This document shows positions 44,785 through 56,599 of a stretch of DNA of 64,000 nt, piece by piece (position 1 is the stretch's first letter; each line of letters begins with the position of its first letter). Source of the stretch: Sesamum alatum (taxonomy: Eukaryota > Streptophyta > Magnoliopsida > Lamiales > Pedaliaceae); contig JACGWO010000004.1 of assembly GCA_034509735.1 (NCBI GenBank), positions 14,241,395 through 14,305,394 of the forward strand. Reading direction: 5' to 3'. The notes beneath the pieces are model-generated. The model was given only the letters and a program-made list of their open reading frames with translations, was not told where the DNA came from and made no database searches. The translations under genes were made by a program, and so were the position numbers.

Positions 44785-47700
44785 AAAAAATAAAATAAAA
44801 TTAAACAACAGAAAATAGGCATAATAAAACCTACACATAAAATTGATCAATTTATTTTATTAAATTGGAATTTCTTCTATCTAGCTTTGACTAATTATTT
44901 TTATTTTAATATTAGTTTTTTGAATATCATTATTTTATATATTCATATTAATTGGTTTGATACATAATAATGAAATAATCATTAGTTAATATACGAAAAT
45001 AAAAAATTTTAATTTTGGGGAATATCTTTTTATTCAATAGTACCAATTAAATTTAGAAACTGAATTACAAATAATAGAATTAAATAGTTTCCTTATCAAT
45101 TTAAATAATTGTTATCAATTTGTTTGAAAATATAATTGTATAATTTTATTATTTAAATGCTTTATTACCTTCTAAATTTAAAATCCGTAGAAATGTCAAA
45201 ATTATTTAAACAAGTCAACCTTGCTTTTTGAAAAATTACGCATACACCCAAAACGTCAACATCATTACGCAACTACTCATATTCTTTGGTTGTTATGGGT
45301 GATTAATGCAATTATGCAAAGCCAGGGGTGGTTTGTGTAAACGAACAATAAATTAGAGGGTGTAAATGTAATTATCCCTCTAATAGTTTATTATTAAAAA
45401 GAGTACCACTGTAAGGATAAAATTGTTTTCTCACAATACGAATAAACACTCAAGAGATTCTCATTATTATATATTAATTGTCCGTAGGTTGTTTAACATT
45501 AGGATCTCACAATATAAAGTTTAACAAAGTTTAACATTAGGATCTCACAATACAAAATATTGGTAATATTGTCCAATTAAATTATATTTTTATAATAATA
45601 ATCAATAAATAATTAGTTTGTAATCTTTTAGTGTCAATAAATTAAAAATCGACGACATTCAAAATACAGTAAAAGAAAACATACTACATACACAAACATA
45701 ATATAGCAAAATCAAAAAATAGCAAAAAGACACAATAAAATCTATGAATAAAAATTGATCAATTTTATTAAAATGGAATTTCTTTTAAAATGGAATAACG
45801 AATTAGTATCAAAATTTAATTATAAATAAAATTATCAATCCGATTAAATTAGAAGTGCTATTGAAAATTTAAAAAAGAGCTAACTTATTAATTTTATTTC
45901 TATATTAATAGGCTAAAAACACCATATCCCCCTCCCCCTGCACCCTCGAGACATTGACATTGAAAAAGAGTATAAATAGTAATATAATAAATAATTTAAT
46001 TTAAAACCTTATCTTATTGAGTAGTAAATTAACTAACATAATTGTAGATCCTAACGAGACATATATAACTATTTTTATGGTTTAAAAGGTGGATAAAAAT
46101 TATGACATTTGGTCCACTTGTATTATTATACACTTAACGCCCACATGGCATTTTCTTTTGAATATCCAGAGAGAAAAGTGTTATGGAGCAAAAATTGCTA
46201 CTTTTTAATATTTACGGGACCGAAAGTGAGAATCCCAAAATCAATGGATTAAATTAAAATGAAAAGTACCTAAGTTACAGACTGAAAAATGCTATTTCCC
46301 CTTATGAAAAAAAAAGGTGAGTAAACATTAACACAATAACAATTAAAAGTATAAAATTTTAAAATAATTATACATTAACACATTAGTACAATTATATTTT
46401 CATATTAAGAAAATTATTAAATTTTGAGAATAAACTTAGTACAATAAATAATAAATAAAAATTGAGTAAATGATTATATTGAAATTAAAAGAAAAGATGA
46501 TAAATAAATAAGCCAATGAGATTAATATATTTTTCAGTAATATATAAATAACTTAAAAGTTTAAAAAGCATGAGTACTAAAGCGAATAAAAATCGATATA
46601 TGAATGGAATATTATTAAATTGAAATTACTTATGAAAATTCAACTATTAAGTGAATCTCTTAGCACTTAATTTTTTTAATATTAGATAATTTTGAATGTT
46701 TTACTTTTACATCTATTGTTTCATTTATAAAGGTGAAATATGATTAACATACATTATAGGATCTTACAATACAAATATTGGTACTGTGCTCCAATTTGAT
46801 TATAGTTTTGTAACAATAGTCAATAAATACTAGTTTGTAATAGTACCAATAAAATTAAAGATAAATGACATTCAAATATAGTAGTAAAAGAAAACATACA
46901 ATACACACATACAAAATATAACAAAAAATAAAACAAAATTAAACAACAGAAAATAGGCATAATAAAACCTACACATAAAATTGATCAATTTATTTTATTA
47001 AATTGGAATTTCTTCTATCCAAGATAAGGAGCTTTGACTAATTATTTTTATTTTAATATTAGTTTTTTGAATATCATTATTTTATATATTCATATTAATT
47101 GGTTTGATACATTATAATGAAATAATCATTAGTGAATATACGAAATAAAAAATTTTAATTTTGGGGAATATCTTTTTATTCAATAGTACCAATTAAATTT
47201 AGAAACCGAATTACAAATAATAGAATTAAATAGTTTTCTTATCAATTTAAATAATTGTTATCAATTTGTTTGAAAATATAATTGTATAATGGTATTATTT
47301 ACATGTTTTATTACCCTCTAAATTTAAAATCAGTAGAAATGTTAAAATTATTTACACAAGTCAACCTTGCTTTTTGAAAAATTACACATACAACCAAAAC
47401 GTCAACATCATTACGCAACTACCCCTATTCTTTGGTTGTTATGGGTGATTTATGCAATTATGCAAAGGCAGGGGTGGTTTGTGTAAATGAACAATAAATT
47501 AGAGAATGTAAATGTAATTATCCCTCTAATAGTTTATTATTAAAAAGAGTACCACAGTAAGGATAAAATTGTTTTCTTACAATAGGAATAAACACTCAAG
47601 AGATTCTCATTATTATATATTAATTGTCCGTAGGTTGTTTAACATTATGATCTCACAATATAAAGTTTAACAAAGTTTAACATTAGGATCTCACAATACA

Positions 47701-50700
47701 AAATATTGGTATATTGTCCAATTAAATTATATTTTTATAATAATAGTCAATAAATAATTAGTTTGTAATCATTTAGTGTCAATAAATTAAAAGTCAACGA
47801 CATTCAAAATACAGTAAAAGAAAACATAATACATACACAAGCATAATATAACAAAATCAAAAAATAGCAAAAACACACAATAAAACCTACGAATAAAATT
47901 GATCAATTTTATTAAAATGGAATTTCTTATAAAATGGAATAACGAATAAGTATCAAAATTTAATTATAAATAAATTTATCAATCCGATTAGATTAGAAGT
48001 GCTATTGAAAATTTAAAAAAGAGCTAACTTATTAATTTTCTTTCCATATTAATAGGTTAAAAACACCATATCCCCCTCCCCCTGCACCGTCGAGACATTG
48101 AAATTGAAGAAGAGTATAAAAAGTAATATAATAAATAATTTAATTTAAAACCTTATCTTATTGAGTAGTAAATTAACTAACATAATTGTAGATCCTAACG
48201 AGACATATATAACTATTTTTATGGTTTAAAAGGTGGATAAAAATTATGACATTTGGTCCACTTGTATTATTATACATTTAACGCCCACATGACATTTTCT
48301 TTTGAATATCCAGAGGAAAAAGTGTTATGGAGCAAAAATTGCTACTTTTTAATATTTACGGGACCGAAAGGGAGAATCCCAAAATCAATGGATCAAATTA
48401 AAATGGAAAGTACCTAAGTTACAGATTGCAAAATGCTATTTCCCCTTATGAAAAAAAAAAGGTGAGTAAACATTAACAAAATAACAATTAAAGGTATAAA
48501 ATTTTAAAATAATTATACATTAACAAATTAGTACAATTACATTTTCATATTAAGAAAAATTATTAAATTTTGAGAATAAACTTAGTACAGTAAATAATAA
48601 ATAAAAACTGAGTAAATGATTATGTTGAAATTAAAAGAAAAGATGATAAATAAATAAGCCAATGAGATTAATATATTTTTTCAGTAATATATAAATAACT
48701 TAAAAGCTTAAAAAGCATGAGTACTAAAGCGAATAAAAATCGATATATGAATAGAATATTATTAAATTGAAATTACTTATGAAAATTCAACTATTAAGTT
48801 TTTTTAATATTAGATAATTCTGAATAATTTTTTTACATCTATTGTTTCGTTTATAAAGGTGAAATATGATTAACATACATTATAGGATCTTACAATACAA
48901 ATATTGGTACTGTGGTCCAATTTGATTATGGTTTTGTAACAATAGTCAATAAATATTAGTTTGTAATAGTACCAATAAAATTAAAAATAAATGACATTTA
49001 AATATAGTAGTCAAAGAAAACATACAATACACACATACAAAATATAACAAAAAATAAAATAAAATTAAACACCAGAAAATAGGCATAATAAAACCTACAC
49101 ATAAAATTGATCAATTTATTTTATTAAATTGGAATTTCTTCTACCCAAGATAAGGAGCTTTGACTAATTATTTTTATTTTAATATTAGTTTTTTGAATAT
49201 CATTATTTTATATATTCATATTAATTGGTTTGATACATAATAATGAAATAATCATTAGTGAATATACGAAATAAAAAATTTTAATTTTAGGGAATATCTT
49301 TTTATTCAACAGTACTAATTAAATTTAGAAACTGAATTACAAATAATAGAATTAAATAGTTTCCTTATCAATTTAAATAATTGTTACCAATTTGTTTGAA
49401 AATATAATTGTATAATTGTATTATTTACATGCTTTATTACCTTCTAAATTTAAAATCAGTAGAAATGTCAAAATTATTTACACAAGTCAACTTGCTTTTT
49501 AAAAAATTACACATACACCCAAAACGTCAACATCATTACGCAACTACCCCTATTCTTTGGTTGTTATGGGTGATTTATGCAATTATGCAAAGCCAGAGGT
49601 GATTTGTGTAAACGAACAATAAATTAGAGGGTGTAAATGTAATTATCCCTCTAATAGTTTATTATTAAAAAGAGTACCACAGTAAGGATAAAATTGTTTT
49701 ATCACAATAGGAATAAACACTCAAGAGCTTCTCATTATTATGTATTAATTGTCCGTAGGTTGTTTAACATTAGGATCTCACAATATAAAGTTTAACATTA
49801 GGATCTCACAATACAAAATATTGGTAATATTGTCAAATTAAATTATATTTTTATAATAATAGTCAATAAATAATTAGTTTATAATCATTTAGTGTCAATA
49901 AATTAAAAATCAACGACATTCAAAATATAGTAAAAGAAAACATACTACATACACAAACATAATATAACAAAATCAAAAAATAGAAAAAAGACACAATAAA
50001 ACCTACGAATAAAAATTGATCAATTTTATTAAAATGGAATTTCTTATAAAATAGAATAACGAATAAGTATCAAAACTTAATTATAAATAAAATTATCAAT
50101 CAGATCAAATTAGAAGTGTTATTGAAAATTTAAAAAAGAGCTAACTTATTAATTTTATTTCTATATTAATAGGCTAAAAACACCATATTCCTCCCACTGC
50201 ACCGTCGAGACATTGACATTGAAGAAGAGTATAAATAGTAATATAATAAATAATTTGATTTAAAATCTTTTCTTATTAAGTAGTAAATTAACTAACACAA
50301 TTGTAGGTCCTAACGAGACATATATAACTATTTTTATGATTTAAAAGGTGGATAAAAGTTATGACATTTGGTCCACTTGTATTATTATACACTTAGTAAA
50401 TGATTATGTTGAAATTAAAAGAAAAGATGATAAATAAATAAGCCAATGAGATTAATATATTTTTTCAGTAATATATAAATAACTTAAAAGTTTAAAAAGT
50501 ATGAGTATTAAAGCGAATAAAAATCGATATATGAATAGAATATTATTAAATTGAAATTACTTATGAAAATTTAACTATTAAGTGAATCTCTTAGCACTTG
50601 ATTTTTTTAATATTAGATAGTTTTGAATGTTTTACTTTTACATCTATTGTTTCGTTTATAATGGTGACATATGATTAACATACATTATAGGATCTTACAA

Positions 50701-51202
50701 TACAAATATTGGTACTGTGGTCCAATTTGATTATAATTTTGTAACAATAGTCAATAAATATTAATTTGTAATAGTACCAATAAAATTTAAAATAAATGAC
50801 ATTCAAATATAGTAGTACAAGAAAACATACAATACACACATACAAAATATAACAAAAAATAAAATTAAATTAAACAACAGAAAATAAGCATAATAAAACC
50901 TACACATAAAATTGATCAATTTATTTTATTAATTTGGAATTTCTTCTATCCAAGATAAGGAGCTTTGACTAATTATTTTTATTGTAATATTAGTTTTTTG
51001 AATATCATTATTTTATATATTCATATTAATTGGTTTGATACATAATAATGAAATAATCATTAGTGAATATACGAAATACAAAATTTTAATTTTGGGGAAT
51101 ATCTTTTTATTCAATAGTACCAATTAAATTTAGAAACTGAATTACAAATAATATAATTAAATAGTTTCCTTATCAATTTGTTTGAAAATATAATTGTATA
51201 AT

Positions 51203-54200
51203 ACTAATGTTTCAATTGAAAAAGTTATGAATAATATCATGAACTTAACATAAATAATAAAATTACTTCTAAAAATATATTTCTACACGTGCATCGCATG
51301 TCATTCTTTGTAGTTACATATAAAAGTATGAATTTATAAGTGTTTATTCCTCATTGTGAAAGGACAACTCTATCATTGCTTAAGTACTCCTTTTAATAAT
51401 AAATAAAAATAATTATAAAAGAATAAAATTCTAAATTGAATTATTTAGGAGTCCTGATTGCTCTAAACTACTTAGAGACTGGATATTATTGCAACATAAT
51501 TACATTGCTAGAAGAAATTTTAAATATTTTAAGAATATTTTAATTTACTATGACATAGTAAAATTTAAAATAAATAAGATGAATAATATATAAAATATTA
51601 ATTTAAATTTAAACACTTTCTTAAGTATTCTTTTTAATAATAAATATAAATTAGTTATAAAAGAACAAAATTTTATTAAAACAATAAAAACAATTTAATA
51701 GTCCTAAGTTCCTAATTGCTTATATCCATCTAAAAAGATAAATATATAAATAATATTTAAACTCAATTACTTTGCTAGAAGAAATCTTAATTATTTTAAG
51801 AATTTTTTTTATTTACTATGGCAAATTAATATATATAAAAATAACACATGAATAATATATAAAATACTAATCCAAACTTAACTCTATCTATCTCTCTATA
51901 TATAATATCGTATAAGTATCAAAACTTAATTATGAATAAAATTAATCTGATTCTATTGAAAATTTAAAACATCGTATAAGTATCAAAATTTAATTATGAA
52001 TAAAATTAATCTTATTCTATTGAAAGTTTAAAACGAGTGACTTCTAACTAATTAATTTTATTTTAATATTAATAGATAAAAAACATCATAGCCACCTCCC
52101 CCAAGACGTTGAGGCTGAAGAAGACTGTAAACAATAATATAATAAATAACTAAATTTGAAGCCGTACCTTATAGAGTAGTAACTACATTTGACATAATTA
52201 TAGGCCCTCATATGATAAATAGAACTATTTTGATACTTTAACGGGGTTTAGTCAACTTAGATCAAGTTTCTATTAAAAACAACAAGCAATTAGTAAAAAA
52301 AACTAAAAATTAAAAGATATCAATAAAAAGTAATAAAAGAAAAAATATAATATTGCATAATGTATTACAAAAAGATACGCAAAATGTTGATAAGTTAGCG
52401 AATAAATACTTAAAATAATATTTAAAAGTGAAATTTTTAAAAGATAGCACATTACTACTTTAGATGCGGACTGAATTTCAATTGTACAATTATAATTTTC
52501 ACAAAAAAGTTTTCAATTATTATAATAGATTGAAATTTTGATAGAACCCTGATATATAAATAAATTGGATATTCATAAATTTTTCTGGTTCTTTTACTTC
52601 GTAAGTAGTTATTTCTTTATATTTTTAATTTAACTTATAATAAAACAATTAGCACCACAATCTATGAATTTTCTAATGTATTTCAAAATATATAATAAAT
52701 CTAATTATCAAGATCGAATTCAAACATGAATTAGCTTTTTTACTTTAAATGAACTAAAGAATAGAGCATAAGTTTAAAAAGTACTTTCTCTAAGATGAAA
52801 GTATAAATTGGTTTTATTAATTTATCTCTTCACAATATCATAGAAGTAAAATACCTATAAAATCAATTGAAATAGGAAAAGGTAGAAGTAGTGTTGACAA
52901 CAATACAATAAATAACTAAAGTTGAAAAATAATTAACATAATTATTGGGCATATAGATGTAAAATAATTATTTTGATACTAAGGATTATTCAGCTTGAAC
53001 TATTTTTTTTTTCTTAAATATAACTAATAATTGGTATATCAATCAATTTCAAAAATATTTAGAAATAAAAAGATATTCATAAAAATATATATGATGTATA
53101 ATTTATATTACAAAAATAAGGAAAGTTAAATGATGAATAGACATTAATATCATAATAATTAAAATCAAAATTTTAAAATAACTGTGACTAGCACAACATT
53201 TATCGACTAAATTCCAATTGTATAATTATATTTCATATTAAGTAAATTTACAAATTTTGAGAATCAAATTATTACAATAAATAATAAATAAAAAATGAGT
53301 TAATTATGTTGAAACCATAAATATTAAAAGATGATAAATAAGTAAATCAAAGATAAATATATTTTTTTAGGAATAAATTTATAAAAATAACTAAAAATTT
53401 AAACAAGTATGATTATTAAGAATAAAAATTGATATATGAAAATAAAAACAATAATTTTATTAAATTGAAATTGCTTATGGAAATTCAACTATTCAATGAA
53501 TTTCTTTTCCATTTAATTTTTAGTATTAGACAATCCAAAATGCGCATTATTACTTTTACATGATTACATCTATTGTTTTATATATTAATAGCATAAAGGT
53601 ACTAAGAAAACGAATATGACATAAATGATTAAGTTGTAACATAGCATATTATTGAATAAGAAATATATTATATCAATTAGATACATATGAATAAGATTAA
53701 GAAGTCAAACTAAAATATGAAATTAAAAATTGCAATATAAAAGCGAACATTAAAATTTTATGCAATAATATTTCAAAATTTATAAGTCAATAATGCATGT
53801 AAACAATACTTTCGCAATATCTAAAAGTTGATATGAAATATAATCAACATATTATATAGGATCTTGCAGTACAAATATTGATACTATTATCTAGTTAGGT
53901 TACATTTTTTTAACAATAGTTCATAATTAATTAATTTGAAATCATATGTCAATAAAGTAAAAACAAACGACATACAAAATATAGCATATACAGAGATAAC
54001 AAAACATAAACAAAATTAATAAAAAATAGCAATTGGCATTATAAGAACCTACAGATAAAAAATGATCTATTTTCTTAAACTAGAATTTCTTGTAAAATCA
54101 ATCTAAAATAATTTTATTCTAATATTGGTCTTTTGAACATTGTTATTTTATTTTCATATTATTTGGGTTGATACAAAATAATTAAATATAATCATTAGTG

Positions 54201-54343
54201 AATACGAAATGCAAAATTTTAAATTGAAAATATTTCTTTTATTTAACAGTACCAATTAAAGTTAGAAAGTGAATTACAAATAATAGAATAAACTAGTTTT
54301 CTTAACAATTAAAACACTTATTATCAATTTATGTAAATAATAT
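51203..54343. repeat. Degenerate relatives of the array unit plus AT-rich spacer
   Basis: Several blocks match the array with many changes. 51960-52220 resembles the half-unit containing CCCCCTCCCCCTGCACC and its GAAGAAGAGTATAAA continuation, and 52880-52990 repeats that block more weakly. 53110-53560 and 53840-54330 resemble successive parts of the other half. 51375-51600 and 51625-51850 are a local direct duplication (CTAGAAGAAAT, TTTTAAGAAT). No coding regions. This looks like an older edge of the array. Confidence 0.65.
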
Positions 54344-56057
54344 AATTGGACTGGGATATTATAGCCAATAAATTAGAATTTATTTAATCTATTAGATTTA
54401 GTTGTTGGTATGATGGATTATTCAAAATTAACCAGGTTTATTAACCAAATACATAATTTTATATATTATTGTTTAAATAATTATTATAATAGTGAAGAAT
54501 TGACAGAAATTAATAGAAATAGTAGAAAATGATGTTTGAGAAATATTAGGAAATTATATTTGAGAAATATGATAATTATTAGAAAGGAATATGAGATTTT
54601 TGTAATAATTTCATTTAGGGATGTTATAGAGAACAATAGTTATAAATGAGGGGTTTGATTAAATAAGCTCTTATGAGTTAATTGATGACTTAGATATATA
54701 TGGGGGAAGTTTATAGTGTCTAATATTTGGATGAAAAAGGAATGGAGATTTGAATTTTAATATAAATAAAATTAAAAGATTGATATAAAATATACGCATA
54801 TATTTAGTAATTTCATTCGTAATTTACGATATTTTCAATATATATTGATTATACATATTATAACCTATTATAGGACATGGGGGTAAAGTAGAGGATTGAT
54901 CAACTTCTTCTACTAGCATAATCGTTTTGAGATCGAGGTAAGTATAGTTAATTAGATCTATATAAGTATATATGGGTATACTTGTCTGTTATAAACCTGA
55001 CTGGTATTTATAAATGGTTATTTGGATTACGTGGTTATTTTGTGAAGTTGTCACTATGTGTTTATTTGTGACTAATTACGTATTATATAGATTGACGGAT
55101 GATTGTCCTATATTATATTCTATTGTCGTATGAAGAAATCAATTATGAGTATATCGTTAAATTACGATAAAGAGATGACTTACCTAGTTGGGGAACATAG
55201 TCAATGGTTTGTGATGATGGGATTGCTGATGATGTGATATGAGAAAAATGAATATAAGCTAGGTACCATGGCGCGTAGGGTACCCGGGTATTCCGGGTAG
55301 TGTGGAATATCTTGTGCTGATAGCTACACACTGGGGTGGTGTGGGGATGCCATGTTCGTTGTGATGTTCTGTGCTGATATTGCTACACACTCAGATAGTG
55401 TGGGGATATTACATTCGGCGGGTATCCTGTGCTGTATATGAGATGACATGGATTGAGATGATGATAGCCGGCAGAACCATTGACTTATGTACTCCAACTA
55501 GAGTAAGCAGGGCCCGAAGAGTATAAACCATGATTCTAGATATTGTTTAGTGGATTGATGCGTGATTGTGGTATTGATTCTTTTGTAGCTTTGTTGTGAG
55601 TATATTGAATATTCATGGGATTGTGGCATGACTTGTGTCTATGCGTTTATATAGGCTGATTAGCTATACTTATTGAGTAGGCAGCTCATTCCTTGCCAAG
55701 TATTTTTCAGGAGATACACCACCATGACTAGGCGAATTAAATCATAAGCCGATCGTCAGTACTATTAGGTGGGTCAGTAGTTATATCTTGAATTAGGAGT
55801 ACTAGCTACATAATCGCAAGAATATATATACATATTAGAAATTTAATGGATTTATTTTTAGTTTGTAATAACTATAAACAATAATTTTCTCCTTTCCTTA
55901 TTTATAAATGCTAAGGTTAAGTATTGAATACAATGCTTGGATGACATATGTACTTTTGTGATGTCTACATAATATATTGATTAAAACATCGGTTATCTTA
56001 TTATGTTAAATGCGAATTCTTTATACGATGGGACGTGATTATGGAAGGGGTGTCACA
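54344..56057 (+). repeat. 5' LTR of the chromovirus, missing its first about 555 bp
   Basis: 1714 bp aligned with 60118-61846, ending GGTGTCACA. The match begins at AATTGGACTGGGATATTATAG; left of it there is only array-like DNA, so the first part of the LTR is gone. It includes an internal repeat of about 68 bp (GCTGATAGCTACACACT...GTGTGGGGAT, 55300-55440) shared with the other LTR. Confidence 0.88.
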
Positions 56058-56062
56058 TTGGG

Positions 56063-56074
56063 TGGTATCAGAGC
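56063..56074 (+). promoter_or_regulatory. Primer binding site of the chromovirus (initiator Met)
   Basis: TGGTATCAGAGC five bases after the LTR end is the complement of the 3' end of plant initiator Met tRNA, the standard primer of chromoviruses. It fixes the element as plus-strand and 56057 as the 5' LTR end. Confidence 0.9.
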
Positions 56075-56599
56075 ATGGATTAGATTATTTGGGGATAATC
56101 GGTGGGGAATTGTATTATTGAATACTTAAATCATATATTATGAATATAATAGTAAATGAGAGTTTCATATAGGCTGGAATGTCAGGTGAGCACACTGTTG
56201 CCCTAAAGAGTCCTTCAAATTTGTATATGGTAATATAGATCTACTAAAGTATGATATATGCGTATATGTGCTTGCTTGGTGGGGTTATGCTAGTTAATAC
56301 TGTAGTAAGATTTGGTCTAGTGGTAGTGAATGGTGTTATACTATGTGCGATTTAGTTGTGATAAACCTTACAGAGTTTTGACGTTATTTTGCGAATGAAA
56401 TGATTATCTCATAGACACGCCATTGTTGACTATTAAACAAAGAAAGTGGTAGTAGAACTCAATAGGCAAATGAGTACGGTGATTGTGGAGAAGAGAAAGT
56501 TATACCTAACTGTTCAATATATGTGTGATTGTCTTAAATTTAATTAAAATAAAGGTGTGAGACATATCTGGCTAATTTACATGATACTATGATAGTTAG

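Larger units (their letters stand above)
40647..51202. repeat. Tandem array of a 2.14-kb dimeric AT-rich unit
   Basis: Starting from the landmark ATTGATCAATTTTATTAAAATG, unit starts are 40647, 42791, 45754, 47898 and 50015. Spacings are 2144, 2963 (2139 without the MITE insertion and its duplication), 2144 and 2117. Each unit has two related halves: one carries AGGATCTTACAATACAAATATTGG, the other AGGATCTCACAATACAAAATATTG, followed by about 300 bp of alignable sequence. The halves alternate at about 0.93 and 1.21 kb. No coding capacity or transposon protein is present. The last unit lacks about 360 bp near 50395 and stops abruptly at 51202. Copies look more than 90 percent alike by eye, suggesting fairly recent amplification by unequal exchange. 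Confidence 0.9.

Noticed and set aside
49408..49602. Plus-strand frame in the array
   Set aside because: The corresponding positions in other units are interrupted; AT-rich non-coding DNA.
40647..51202. CRISPR-like array
   Set aside because: The repeat is 2.1 kb, imperfect and without short spaced repeats; this is a eukaryotic tandem repeat.
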